Positions 1 to 8,928 are shown, counted from the stretch's first letter. The stretch is DNA of 64,000 nt from Synechococcus sp. PCC 7335 (GCF_000155595.1 NZ_DS989907.1:1-64000), one strand, 5' to 3'. The notes: generated by a model from the letters alone, not told the origin. Numbers and translations: made by a program.

Positions 1-110
1 GATGACAGCACTCGAAGGCGAGTCTATCGTTTGCTTTGCTCTCGTCATCCCTCGCAGTCACGGTCAGGATCTAAGCCAATGCCATCAGGAAGACGGGTTT
101 CGCATAGAGC
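1..110 (+). repeat. Degenerate duplicate of the 7.8-kb gene tail
   Basis: The first 110 bases match 7823-7935. Both begin GATGACAGCACTC and both carry a later block around CTAA/AATGCC.TCAGGAAGA. In the 7.8-kb copy this is the last codons and 3' flank of a broken gene. Here the same frame stays open from the window edge to a TAG at 133-135, so it may be the end of a related gene starting outside the window. Confidence 0.5.
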
Positions 111-395
111 GTTTACCCTGAGACAGGGCAGGTAGAAAGTAGAGAAAACCATACGGGAATACCTTCAGGAAAAGCGTTTTGCTTGCAAAGCGCGGTCACG
201 CACTGCCTATCTATCCATCGTTCTCTGGTGCGTCACTGTTTTAGTTACTTATGCAGAAAACTGAGTTAGAAGGCTGATAGATAAGATGTGGCAGTTCAGA
301 ACACATAGTGTTTTGGTGGGACTTGAGCCTTACCTCCCATATTCGTAACCACTATTTATGTAACAACGCCGCAATTAGATACACAAAATGGCCAT

Positions 396-3014
396 ATGCA
401 TACACTCAATCTTGAGAACAAGTCGAGCGAGAATCAGTTTGAAGGCTATAACGAGCCCATAACGGCAGTCAATTTTCGCACTGAAGGTATTGAAAGAGAA
501 GGACAAGACAACGCAAAATCCCTTGAATGGGATCTAGAATTTAGACCGGAAACAATACCACCACCAGTCATTCAGCAACTCCTATTTGCTTGTGCCGAAG
601 TCGTTATCCTAACAGGGCTCATAACTGGTGCAAACGTCATTCTGGAAATTGATGGAGATAAGATAGAGACCAAAGCACTTGATGGTATTCTCGCTATCGA
701 GGTTTCTGCATTGGATGAAGGCGCTCAGGTACGGGCTAGACAGGAGTTCGATGGGGATAAAAGCAATTGGAGCAAGACTGCTATAGTGGTGCCCCACCCT
801 CGCAGCTTACCAGCACCTCGCATCGTTGATTATCCCTATGAATGCGCTAGATTCGTCGTTGCAGAGAACCTGTTCGTCGGCGCTAGGGTACGATGCGAGG
901 TGAATGGTTCCCCTGGCCGTGTACAAAGGGTTAAAGACAAACGGCAGGCCATTAGAACATCCCAAGCCTTATCGCAGGGCGATCTAGTCCGAATAATTGT
1001 CACTCTTTGTGAGGAAACCAGCACTGGAACACTCGAAGCTATTTCAAAAACTCAAGCTGTTCAGCTCGCGCCTAACCCTCTTCCAGTCGCCACGATACCA
1101 AAGAGTTCCATCGTCATCGACAACGACCGAATTAAAGTTGAGCAGGTTCTCGTAGGTACGGGTGGTAAACTCTCCAACCTCAATACAGGGAATGAGGAGT
1201 TCTATTCAAATATATGGGAGTCTTCCTGGTACTTGCTCAATAAGCCCATCAGAACTAAAGACCAGTTTACTTTTGAGCATCGCCTTTGCCAATCTGGTAG
1301 CCCATCGGCCCCGGTTGTTGTCAAGGAAGGTGATCCCGATCTAGGCCAATTGACCAAGCCAGTAATTGCCCGTCCGTTCTGCCCAGGCAATACAATTTTC
1401 ACACTCTACAATTGCCTGCCTGGAGCTCGCGTTGGCCTTCTTCTTGATGGTAGGCCCGTTGCGTTGGCTGTCGCCTATGCTCCCACTGTTACACTTGCCA
1501 TCGATCCTACAGTGCTTGTCCGATCTGGTCAGAAGCTTAAAGCCTTCACTTATTTAGTACCAGGCAAAGTTGAACTGTCGAATGAAGTTGAAGTCATAGC
1601 TGATAGCAACGTATCGATCACTGTGGATAGCGCGATTAGTTATGTTAACCCCGATGGTGACCGACGCTACGGCATTGATTTCGCAACTAGCTCACACCTG
1701 TTCGTCAAAGTGAAGTCCTGCTGCGATGAAGCAGGTCAAATCGTTCCCGCCGCCACTGTGTTAGTGAATGAAACGCCGGTCACATCTAGGGTAAAACTCT
1801 ATCCTGCTGGAGAGAGTTGCTTCGCTGGCTATGTCCTCATTGAGGAAGAGCTACCACTTGGACGCTATGAGGTGCGTATCGAAGGGATCTGCGGCAACCG
1901 GACAGAAAGCAAGGAGCTGTGGCTTCATAGACTAGCACCTGGCGAGCGGGACCAACAAAGTCCGCAGCTATCACTTACCGTGACCACTAGTGATGGCGCA
2001 AGAGCCACCATCACTGACAAAGATCGTCAGCCGATTCAGATGAATGCCTGGTTTAACGAGCAATTCGATGCTGTACTAAAAGCTGAGGATCAATCAGGAC
2101 TGAGGGCAGTAGTGGTCTCTTGGAATGGTCTGGTGCGAGTTCTAAGCAATAGCCTCGTAACGTACAACTATCAGAAACAGTCTCCAGTCCCAACAGATTT
2201 GCTAATGAGATCCAACTGGATACCTATCGGACTCGGCAGCCTGTATTTAGATGCCGCTGCTATCGATCTTACATCCTTTCGCCAGATGTCTCAGACGGCG
2301 CAAATTGAACTTGAGATAAAGCAGCGTACGCCAATTCTGCGGGAAGTTAAACCAACCAGTACTTTTGGCGGTAGCACAATCACCTTACTCGGCGACTTCT
2401 TCAATACACCTCCACAAACAACGCTGTTGTTTTATGAAATGGGGGTTGAAAAGGCTCGCATCGATGTAACGGCCAGCGTGAAAAAGACAGAGATAGCATC
2501 GGTCACAGTACCACAGCTTTCTCCAGGACAGTATGAGATCAGTATAGAGACAGGTCCTAAGCCGGAGCGTAGCTTATTCCTGCCCTTTCAGATCAAGCGT
2601 CAGCCAGACCCATCACCACCACAGCCACTAAGCAAAACCGTTGCTCTCAACTTTTCTAGAAGAACTCAGTTTAATGGATTTAATAACAGCGGCCAGGTTT
2701 TCTTCGTACTTGACGACAGTTCTAACAATGTGATGAATACCACTGGATTTCCCTTTGTTGGAAAGGTTACAAATAACAGTCAAAACTATGGATACACCCT
2801 CTCTTATCTAGAGGTTAAAAATTCTGCTTGGGATCTTAAGAAACAAGAGTCGCTTCCAGAAGCGAGCCTAGTCGTATTACCTAGTACCACAACTTTCAGC
2901 GGACTGAATATACTAAATCCAAATGCACTTTGGGCACTCGTCCCATTCCCGCCCGGTGGTTTATACAAAGATAGTCATACTTTGACTTTTGAGCTATTTG
3001 ATCGCACTCCATAA
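396..3014 (+). CDS. Large Ig/IPT-like repeat protein
   Basis: An 872-residue protein with no signal peptide visible at the ATG start. The N-terminal half holds about three related beta-sandwich-like repeats of roughly 90-100 residues (around 55-135, 140-235 and 320-415). They share a pattern of proline-rich start, '..GA.V....DG' and a closing strand. A later segment near 650-735 has the 'STFGGSTITLLGDFF' signature of IPT/TIG domains. The C-terminal 130 residues are rich in N, S and F with no match I recognise. IPT and Ig-like folds act in adhesion or ligand binding, so a surface or carbohydrate-binding role is inferred only. It stands alone, with no operon partner downstream. Confidence 0.75.
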   Translation: MHTLNLENKSSENQFEGYNEPITAVNFRTEGIEREGQDNAKSLEWDLEFRPETIPPPVIQQLLFACAEVVILTGLITGANVILEIDGDKIETKALDGILAIEVSALDEGAQVRARQEFDGDKSNWSKTAIVVPHPRSLPAPRIVDYPYECARFVVAENLFVGARVRCEVNGSPGRVQRVKDKRQAIRTSQALSQGDLVRIIVTLCEETSTGTLEAISKTQAVQLAPNPLPVATIPKSSIVIDNDRIKVEQVLVGTGGKLSNLNTGNEEFYSNIWESSWYLLNKPIRTKDQFTFEHRLCQSGSPSAPVVVKEGDPDLGQLTKPVIARPFCPGNTIFTLYNCLPGARVGLLLDGRPVALAVAYAPTVTLAIDPTVLVRSGQKLKAFTYLVPGKVELSNEVEVIADSNVSITVDSAISYVNPDGDRRYGIDFATSSHLFVKVKSCCDEAGQIVPAATVLVNETPVTSRVKLYPAGESCFAGYVLIEEELPLGRYEVRIEGICGNRTESKELWLHRLAPGERDQQSPQLSLTVTTSDGARATITDKDRQPIQMNAWFNEQFDAVLKAEDQSGLRAVVVSWNGLVRVLSNSLVTYNYQKQSPVPTDLLMRSNWIPIGLGSLYLDAAAIDLTSFRQMSQTAQIELEIKQRTPILREVKPTSTFGGSTITLLGDFFNTPPQTTLLFYEMGVEKARIDVTASVKKTEIASVTVPQLSPGQYEISIETGPKPERSLFLPFQIKRQPDPSPPQPLSKTVALNFSRRTQFNGFNNSGQVFFVLDDSSNNVMNTTGFPFVGKVTNNSQNYGYTLSYLEVKNSAWDLKKQESLPEASLVVLPSTTTFSGLNILNPNALWALVPFPPGGLYKDSHTLTFELFDRTP

Positions 3015-3082
3015 TCTGAGACGAGCGATTTGAGGTAAATAGAGCTATAACCCTCATATCTATTCATGCAACACTATGAACT

Positions 3083-3280
3083 AGGGGCAATGGACCTGTC
3101 AGACTTTACGAAGCTAAAGTGACCGGAGACCACAGTCAACGGATTGCCCCTGTTCACAGCTTCGCTACTTTAGGGCCTGCCTATCTAGAGGCTGAGGCGA
3201 TCGCCCAGCAGAATCGTCTAGCCTTCTGGTCTAATCCCAATCCCATCATGCCTTGGGACTTTAGAAAACAGCGACGGTAA
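3083..3280 (+). pseudogene. Relic of a staphylococcal-nuclease-like thermonuclease
   Basis: Reading the frame that ends at TAA 3278-3280 gives an open segment closing with 'AIAQQNRLAFWSNPNPIMPW' followed by DFRK. This is the typical C-terminal tail of secreted SNase-fold nucleases (AEA.A....LW..PNP.PPW..R). The catalytic core and start are missing and the preceding DNA does not encode the rest, so only about 65 codons of the 3' end survive. Confidence 0.65.
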
Positions 3281-3317
3281 GCAGTTAGAGAAGGTGGCGA
3301 TCGCGCTGCTTCTCTAT

Positions 3318-3380
3318 CATCCACTATCTATATCTATACTCAATGTATACTCATAATTCTATGACTGTTTTATACTCGTA
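3318..3380 (+). repeat. Dispersed repeat, copy A
   Basis: Shares blocks such as ACTATCTATATCT and CTGTT.TATACTC with copies at 5655-5760 and 16688-16800. Copies B and C continue further, through GATA.TAGCGTTGG.GATTA.GAG and an ATGTG.TC.CTCT block. None lies inside a gene. It is part of the decaying intergenic DNA. Confidence 0.6.
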
Positions 3381-3399
3381 ATAGGTATGTTAAGGTACT

Positions 3400-3490
3400 T
3401 ACACCTAAACTGAATGACGCACTCCCACGCCTCGACGAATTCATTCGTGTCGCTTTTTATTAAAGTAATTTGAGTAACACGAATGAACTC
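3400..3490 (+). pseudogene. Fragment of the 7.4-kb gene family
   Basis: About 90 bp match 7668-7756. In the frame of that copy it encodes 'PRLDEFIRVAFY', then a stop, then 'SNLSNTNEL', against 'PRLDEFIRVVFY' and 'DNLSDTND' in the longer copy. No start is present. It is a dead fragment. Confidence 0.6.
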
Positions 3491-3676
3491 TCCACTACGC
3501 CAAAGCCAGCATCTCAGCGATCCAGAAAGAAGGATCGGATAGGGCGATCGCGCTCTCGAGAACCTACTCATCAGCAGGCAAGAACCGCTCTAAAATAATT
3601 GACATTGAATGGTGACAATACTGAGTAACCGCCCAATTGGGCATTCTTTAATCATACGACACAAGCTAGTGCGAGA

Positions 3677-3889
3677 ATGGCTGATACCCCCCGACAGAAT
3701 TCCTTCTTCAATCGTGAGATTGTCCCAGCGCCCATCACTCGACATCTTCTAGAGCAAACGCTAGCTATTCAAGACTGGCACCCCGCCTTTACAGGTCGGT
3801 GTCCTACCTGCAAAAGACTCATGCAGCAAACCAGTCCACCAAGAGTGCATTGGGATTGCCGATGCGGATGGCTAGATGACGCTATATAG
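3677..3889 (+). CDS. Small zinc-ribbon-like protein
   Basis: A 70-residue protein with a CPTC motif near residue 43 and a 'CRCGW' motif near residue 61. The paired cysteines suggest one zinc-binding ribbon. The start has the context GCGAGA.ATG. No family is recognised. It lies 150 bp upstream of the LexA-boxed dprA-like gene, on the same strand but before that promoter, so it is probably a separate unit. Confidence 0.5.
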   Translation: MADTPRQNSFFNREIVPAPITRHLLEQTLAIQDWHPAFTGRCPTCKRLMQQTSPPRVHWDCRCGWLDDAI

Positions 3890-3997
3890 GCTCGTGCGAT
3901 CACCCACTAAGCTTATAAATACCAACTGTAAAGGACAAGAGATTCGGGCTTGTGTATTTTCACATCTAATCGATATCCAGTACAATTAAGATAGCTA

Positions 3998-4011
3998 AGT
4001 ACAGTTGTACT
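3998..4011 (+). promoter_or_regulatory. Cyanobacterial-type LexA (SOS) box
   Basis: AGTACAGTTGTACT fits the cyanobacterial LexA consensus RGTACNNNDGTWCB at every position. It is also a perfect 6-bp inverted repeat around GT. It ends 30 bp before the start of the DprA-like gene, a normal place for a repressor site over a promoter. This implies induction of the two-gene unit by DNA damage or single-stranded DNA. Confidence 0.7.
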
Positions 4012-4041
4012 ATTATTGTGGGGCAGAGGTAGATCATCCTA

Positions 4042-4923
4042 ATGTTTGCAGAATATCAATCATCTTGGCCAAACCTCATCAGTCCTGTGCTAGAGATTGC
4101 TGCCTATGAATACCTTTGGACTCAGTACCCTAGTGTGCCTAAGCTAGCCAAGCTCTTTGCTTCGTTTAACCATGAGTTGCCCTCTGTCATAGCACGAGAG
4201 CAAAATGCATCGCCTGGAATAATCAAGGCGGTTAAGTGCAAAATAGCTGACCTTCTTCCTTTCAGAAGCTTTTCTGCTCTATTTTATGGAGACTTCGAGT
4301 ATCCAACAACGCTTAGGGATGCGAAAAATCCAATAGAAGTTCTCTACTATCAGGGCAATTTAGATCTGCTTTCCTCTAAAGCTGTTTCCGTTGTTGGTAG
4401 CAGGAAGCCTACAGACGAGGGCCGCAGGCGTGCAAGGAAGATTGCTCGTTTGCTAGTAGCAAGCGACTTTACTGTGATGTCGGGGTTAGCGACTGGCATT
4501 GACACTGAAGCGCATCGAGCAGCCATTGAGGCAGGCGGCAGAACTATCTCTGTTATCGGCACAGCGCTGAATGAGGTTTACCCAAAAGAAAATGCTGAGC
4601 TTCAGAGAAAAATTTCAAAAGAGTTTCTACTGGTTACTCAGGTGCCCTTCTACCAGTATTCAATGCAAGATTATCGCCGTAATCGAGGCTTTTTCCCAGA
4701 GCGCAATAAGACCATGTCGGCACTGAGTCAGGCCACTATCATCGTTGAAGCTTCCGAGACGAGCGGCACTCTAATTCAGGCTAGAGCAGCACTACAGCAA
4801 GGCAGAAAGCTCTTCATATTAAAGTCCTGTTTTGATAGAGGGTTGGAGTGGCCAGAAAGATTTCTCAAGCGAGGGGCTATCAAGATTGAGGACGGCTCTG
4901 AAGTACTAGAGCAGCTTCGATAG
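4042..4923 (+). CDS. DprA/Smf-like (SLOG fold) protein
   Basis: A 293-residue DprA-fold protein. The Rossmann-like core runs from about residue 112 ('VSVVGSRKP') through 'VMSGLATGIDTEAHRAA', 'GGRTISVIGTALNEVYPKEN', 'FPERNKTMSALSQATIIVEA' and 'SGTLIQARAALQQGRKLFI'. These are the classic DprA blocks. There is no C-terminal winged helix. True DprA binds ssDNA and loads RecA in natural transformation; related SLOG proteins also occur in predicted conflict systems as nucleotide or ssDNA sensors. It is two bases upstream of a phosphoribosyltransferase and sits behind a LexA box. Being a plasmid copy next to a PRTase makes a specialised sensor more likely than the housekeeping dprA, but this is inference. 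Confidence 0.88.
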   Translation: MFAEYQSSWPNLISPVLEIAAYEYLWTQYPSVPKLAKLFASFNHELPSVIAREQNASPGIIKAVKCKIADLLPFRSFSALFYGDFEYPTTLRDAKNPIEVLYYQGNLDLLSSKAVSVVGSRKPTDEGRRRARKIARLLVASDFTVMSGLATGIDTEAHRAAIEAGGRTISVIGTALNEVYPKENAELQRKISKEFLLVTQVPFYQYSMQDYRRNRGFFPERNKTMSALSQATIIVEASETSGTLIQARAALQQGRKLFILKSCFDRGLEWPERFLKRGAIKIEDGSEVLEQLR

Positions 4924-4925
4924 AT

Positions 4926-5573
4926 ATGACCGGTGATGCAAGATGGCGACGGACTGATGATTCTGTTTGGCTCGCCAGTTGCCCTGAACACAAAGACCTA
5001 AATCTTATATACGGACGCATTTACACAGTCGGGCAAGGATACCAATTCTCTGATACCAACCAACAAATCAGCAATCTCAAGATTAAGCCTAGCGAGACTC
5101 AAAGATTGCATTGGAAGCGAGTAGCTATCCAAAAGTTTGCGGATGAGCTAACGGCTCTGTTGAAGGCCAATATTCCCAAAGACCGCTCTATAGCACTCAT
5201 TCCAATGCCGCCTTCTAAAACATCTAGTCATCCTGACTACGACGACAGAGTATTACAAGTGGCAATGGCGGTAGCAACCAATCTATCGACTGTCAGATGC
5301 TGGCCTGTACTGGAATGCGTCGTAAATAGAGAAAGCTTGCACTCTGGTAGCGCACCGAGGACAGTGCGAGAGGTCTACAGTAGTATCGGCATTAATAAAG
5401 CGATCTTCTCTAGCTGCAACGAAGACGAGATCTTTTGCCTGCTCGATGATGTACTCACGAGCGGTGCTACCTTCTCGGCTGCACGCAACAAGCTGCTAGA
5501 ACAATTTCCTGGGAAGAAAGTGTCAGGCATTTTCTGGGCTAAGGCCGAACAAACGGAAACAGATGATTGGTAG
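4926..5573 (+). CDS. ComF-like phosphoribosyltransferase-fold protein
   Basis: A 215-residue protein with a type I PRTase signature near residues 165-182: 'CLLDDVLTSGATFSAAR', with the acidic pair and the TSGAT loop that bind PRPP. An earlier 'IALIPMPPSK' strand (about 95-104) is also typical. The N-terminal CxxC zinc ribbon of ComFC is absent. The ATG is two bases after the dprA-like stop, so the two are co-transcribed and probably translationally linked. DprA and ComF are both competence proteins, but this pairing also recalls the SLOG plus PRTase pairs proposed as prokaryotic immune modules. The substrate is unknown. Confidence 0.8.
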   Translation: MTGDARWRRTDDSVWLASCPEHKDLNLIYGRIYTVGQGYQFSDTNQQISNLKIKPSETQRLHWKRVAIQKFADELTALLKANIPKDRSIALIPMPPSKTSSHPDYDDRVLQVAMAVATNLSTVRCWPVLECVVNRESLHSGSAPRTVREVYSSIGINKAIFSSCNEDEIFCLLDDVLTSGATFSAARNKLLEQFPGKKVSGIFWAKAEQTETDDW

Positions 5574-5654
5574 CAAAAGCGATCACACGGGGAGAAAAGT
5601 GACTGCGTTGGAAAGCGATCACTTTGAAAGTAGAGATCGCTCTGCTGCTTCACT

Positions 5655-5760
5655 GTCATTAACTATCTATATCTACACTCATCATTCTGTAACTGTTCTA
5701 TACTCAAAATGGATATAGTAGCGTTGGGGATTAGGAGCTAATCATGTGATCGCTCTGGAA
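5655..5760 (+). repeat. Dispersed repeat, copy B
   Basis: The longest copy of the family at 3318-3380 and 16688-16800. It includes ACTATCTATATCTACACTC, CTGTTCTATACTC, GATATAGTAGCGTTGGGGAT and a tail ATCATGTGATCGCTCTGG. Confidence 0.6.
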
Positions 5761-6245
5761 GATAAATGTCTAGCGATCGCTCTATGGGAAAGCAGCTACC
5801 GATAGCTGACTGTTTATAGAGAAGACACTCACTAGCATCATCCTCGCAAGCAGCACGACCAATCTCAGCGCCATAGAATCGGAACCGGGGCGCTCATGCC
5901 TGCTGTTCGCAAGCAGCTAGATGCTGGGGTTGCCTCATCCTATCGCTCACGGCAGTCGCTGGTAGAGAAAATTGCTTTGAATCGGGGCAATCGCTTTGGA
6001 AGATGGAGGGGTAGTGATCGCACTATGGGATAGCGCCCGCAAGGGAGCACTTGCACCGACCAACAATACCGCTTCAGAATAGCGGCACTCCCTCAATACA
6101 GAAAACTATCTACACTCACTGCTATCGAATAGAGAGAGATTTAGTCAACTGTTGGGCGCACCTTTGAACCTCTCTCATTAACTAACCACTCACGCGGCTA
6201 CAGGTGCTTTGAGGTGATGGCATATACAATTGCTCCTATACAATG

Positions 6246-6296
6246 CCAAATAATTTGGCACAAGCAGAATGTCGAGTGCCGTGCCAAATTATTGGG
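6246..6296. promoter_or_regulatory. Long inverted repeat with nested palindrome
   Basis: CCAAATAATTTGGCAC (6246-6261) is matched in reverse complement by GTGCCAAATTATTGGG (6281-6296) with one mismatch. The left arm is itself a near-perfect palindrome, GCCAAAT-A-ATTTGGC (6245-6259). Two such sites 35 bp apart resemble a double operator for a dimeric repressor. As RNA they could also form a hairpin. The nearest gene downstream is the lipoprotein at 6756, about 460 bp away. Confidence 0.5.
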
Positions 6297-6755
6297 CAGC
6301 TTACTGCTCAGTCAGCGTTGTCGCTTGGCATAGCGCCCTAGCTAATCATTTCTTCCTTGCTAGGGCTTTAGGGTGCGTTGAGTGACTTGAGGCTACGTTG
6401 TAACGGGCAGCAGTAGTAGAAGCGATCGCGCTGATAGAAAAGCACAGGCAGCAGGCAACACCCTAGACTTCAGGCTCAGTCCTAGTCTTACTGCTTTCAT
6501 GCTGCCAGCGGCGATCACGCTCGGGTGAACTACAGGTGAGGGGGCGATCGCTCCATTGACTCCATCGGCAGCCGCCTTCTCTCCTGTTCCCCAGCATTAA
6601 GGTAAGTCCAAGCGATGATAGGCGTTAATGATGTCGCAGATCGCACGCTACGGCGGTTCCTTCGGGAACTCTATACACGGGCCTATCTGTACGAATTTCT
6701 GCAAGATTACTAAAGGAATACGTCAATTTTGTTCAAAAAAACCACACTATTGAAA

Positions 6756-7256
6756 ATGAAAAACTTAAAACTAATTGCCCTTGGTTTAACACTTTTCGCC
6801 AGCACTGCGCTCTTAGGTTGCGATCAATCTACCGCTTTGAAGAGCGCCGAAGAGATGCGTCAGGAGTTTAGTACCCGAGATGAAGTCGTCGTCCGTGCAG
6901 TACAGGATATATCGGACGTATTTGAAAGAAACAGCCCAGTTGATCAGATGGGAGACTACGAGTTCTTTCTTCTTTACGAAGCTCAGACTGCTTATAATAC
7001 GGACAATCCAGACTTCAGCTGCGACTTCGGACGCTGTGGCGCAGTGATGTACACAGACAATTTCTGGCGAGTTGCAAGAGAGTTCTCGAAAAAAGAAGCT
7101 GAAGTGTTGGGTTTTGAGGGTCTAACAAAGGAGATAGCCAACCGGTTTTTGGAGATTCAGGACGATTCTTTCTTGGCGCTGAGTCGTGAAGCCGCAGAAA
7201 CAGAAGCTACCTTTATCGCGGGCATCATCTTAGACAGCTATGGATTGGACAGCTAG
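6756..7256 (+). CDS. Small lipoprotein
   Basis: The ATG at 6756 is chosen because it opens a clean lipoprotein signal: 'MKNLKLIALGLTLFAS' then TALLGC, with Cys the lipidation site. An in-frame TTG at 6729 would add nine residues. The mature part of about 145 residues is soluble and acidic, with no family I recognise. It is predicted to be membrane-anchored outside the cytoplasm. It stands alone. Confidence 0.6.
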   Translation: MKNLKLIALGLTLFASTALLGCDQSTALKSAEEMRQEFSTRDEVVVRAVQDISDVFERNSPVDQMGDYEFFLLYEAQTAYNTDNPDFSCDFGRCGAVMYTDNFWRVAREFSKKEAEVLGFEGLTKEIANRFLEIQDDSFLALSREAAETEATFIAGIILDSYGLDS

Positions 7257-7442
7257 GCAATCTCCTAAAGTCTTTGCAATTCTAACCTTCAAGGCAGATA
7301 AATCAGCAGGCTTTGTCGAATAGCGCAGCGCTTGCGGTCTCGGGGAGGGAAGGAGAAGACTCAGACGCTATGCTGAGGCCCCTGACAGTTTTACACCGCT
7401 CACAGTAATGGACTGGGAGCAGATGTTTGCTATCACAGCTAC

Positions 7443-7841
7443 TTTGAGGCGTATGGCCAAGAACCTACCTTCGATGAAAGTTGGATTGCTGAACTGACTG
7501 GCGATAAAGATACCTTCTACTTCTCTACTCAGACGTTGGTTAATCAGCCAATACCCCTGCCGAGACAACAGAGGCCAAGGCAGAAGCAACAACCCCTCGA
7601 TGAAGCGGGCTTAGACTCTGATATCTTTGACTTTGACCAGACCAGCAATTCAGCTCTCACTATACCGGCACCTAACCTGAATTATGAACCCTTCCCACGC
7701 CTCGATGAATTTATTCGTGTCGTTTTTTATTATGACAATTTAAGTGACACGAATGACTACTGGAAGATAAGAGGCCGTGATGGGGCAATAGCGATCGCAA
7801 TGCTAGAAAAACAGTCAACAGACGATGACAGCACTCCATAG
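7443..7841 (+). pseudogene. 5'-truncated paralogue of the 13.1-kb gene
   Basis: The frame encodes 'FEAYGQEPTFDESWIAELTG' and continues DKDTFYFSTQ and 'QPIPLPRQQR', nearly identical to residues 70-115 of the protein at 13147-13554. The N-terminal half has no start and no matching sequence upstream. The C-terminal part (LDEFIRVVFYYDNLSDTND) is absent from the 13-kb copy but recurs as a fragment at 3.4 kb. Function unknown. Confidence 0.6.
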
Positions 7842-7935
7842 CGGGACTATCAGTCATACTCTTACAATCTCTCGCAATCGCGGTTAGGGTCTAGGCTAAT
7901 GCCGTCAGGAAGAACGGTGTTGCAGAGGATGGCCT
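7823..7935 (+). repeat. Duplicate of bases 1-110
   Basis: The 3' tail of the broken 7.4-kb gene and its flank. It matches the start of the window with scattered differences. Confidence 0.5.
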
Positions 7936-7938
7936 TGG

Positions 7939-8262
7939 TTAGATCCTCCTCGGTAGCGTTCTCAACTTATAGTATTCGAGCAACGCCTGCTCAACCACGG
8001 CTGATCGATTTTCCTCTTTCTGCAGTTGCTCTAATAGGTCAGCGTCAATCCGTATCGTGATTTTTGCCTTGGGAGAATCGCCATGAGGCTTTGGGCCTGG
8101 CCGAACAGAAGGGCAACATCCGCGCTCCTTGGCAGCGAGGCTCTGCAGACATTTTCGGCAAGTGACGCGCTCGATCTCCATTGTGCTGTCCGAACCAATC
8201 GGATTACCTAGACCGCAGGCACTGAACCCTGCGACCGTCTTCAGATGAGTTGTGATTTTCAC
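7939..8262 (-). CDS. Zinc-finger plus ribbon-helix-helix protein
   Basis: A 107-residue protein in two parts. The N-terminal half has Cys 16 and a VTCRKCL motif near residue 34, likely a small zinc site. The C-terminal half, 'KITIRIDADLLEQLQKEENR' then SAVVEQALLEYY, is a textbook ribbon-helix-helix DNA-binding fold as in CopG/MetJ-type repressors and antitoxins. Its ATG overlaps the stop of the upstream gene by four bases (ATGA), so the pair is translationally coupled. A palindrome in front of the pair may be its operator. It could be the repressor or antitoxin of a two-gene unit. Confidence 0.65.
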   Translation of the reverse strand: MKITTHLKTVAGFSACGLGNPIGSDSTMEIERVTCRKCLQSLAAKERGCCPSVRPGPKPHGDSPKAKITIRIDADLLEQLQKEENRSAVVEQALLEYYKLRTLPRRI

Positions 8263-8789
8263 GCCTCCACCTCGTAGGGATTGGGCAGAGTATCAACAAA
8301 TATTGGCTGAATCTTCTCGATCCGAGCTTCTAGCCAGTCGGCCATCTCAGACTGGTGTTCTTCACACCAGTCGATAACCTCTAAATCCTCGTCGTCTTCT
8401 TCAGCATCTTCAATAGCCTCTAGCGCTAGAGGCTTCCACTCATCTAGCAATTCATGGACTCGGACCACCCGCACTGACGCGACATCTCTCGGATGCACGG
8501 CGAACCAGACACCGCCGCCATCTTCAATATCAGAAGCCTCAATCACATGCAACCACTCGTAGCCAGAGTCAATCGTGTAGTCTCCGTCCACGTCAGTCAA
8601 TCCTAAGATCGCCTCAACTACTTCAGGTAGTGAGCCCCAAACCTGGAAACCCTCAGTCCGATTATCGATAACACCGACTCTCCCGTCGGCAATCCATGCG
8701 TCGTTGTAGGCCCAGTGAGTGGGTAGCTCGTTGCGGGTTTTTTCTAGGCGATAAACAAACACTTGAATCACCTCAATATCTACACTCAT
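8259..8789 (-). CDS. Acidic hypothetical protein
   Basis: A 176-residue, strongly acidic protein (stretch 'EAIEDAEEDDEDLEVIDWCE' near 128-147). It has many aromatic residues and no signal or membrane segment. It is first in a coupled pair with the RHH protein at 7939-8262. No family recognised. A palindrome sits 5 bp upstream of the ATG. Confidence 0.6.
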   Translation of the reverse strand: MSVDIEVIQVFVYRLEKTRNELPTHWAYNDAWIADGRVGVIDNRTEGFQVWGSLPEVVEAILGLTDVDGDYTIDSGYEWLHVIEASDIEDGGGVWFAVHPRDVASVRVVRVHELLDEWKPLALEAIEDAEEDDEDLEVIDWCEEHQSEMADWLEARIEKIQPIFVDTLPNPYEVEA

Positions 8790-8793
8790 ATAA

Positions 8794-8806
8794 TACGTCA
8801 GACGTA
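8794..8806. promoter_or_regulatory. Palindromic operator candidate
   Basis: TACGTCAGACGTA is a perfect 6-1-6 inverted repeat, only 5 bp upstream of the acidic protein's start codon. Its place suits autorepression by the RHH protein encoded by the second gene of the unit. Confidence 0.45.
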
Positions 8807-8889
8807 ATACAGAAGCATCCGCATTTATGATTATCTACTTTAATTTGAGACAGGCGCACGCGATCACCTTCTCGTATAGCGATTGAGCT

Positions 8890-8928
8890 GGCGATCGCTG
8901 CTTGAATTCTTTCCTATACTCGATTGTC
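8890..8928 (+). repeat. 39-bp HIP1-containing repeat, copy 1
   Basis: GGCGATCGCTGCTTGAATTC and then TTTCCTATACTCGATTGTC, nearly identical to 9606-9644. Just after it, 8942-8968 is a run of three 9-bp units GACACCA(G/T)T. Confidence 0.6.

Larger units (their letters stand above)
5574..6755. other. 1.2-kb gene-poor region
   Basis: No convincing gene. It holds repeat copy B (5655-5760) and several HIP1 sites. A recurring block like GTAGCGATCGCTCT..GGGAAAGCAG appears near 5770, 6015 and again at 9013. A strong inverted repeat lies at 6246-6296. A 33-codon open frame near 6616-6714 ends 'YLYEFLQDY' and may be a relic. Confidence 0.5.
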
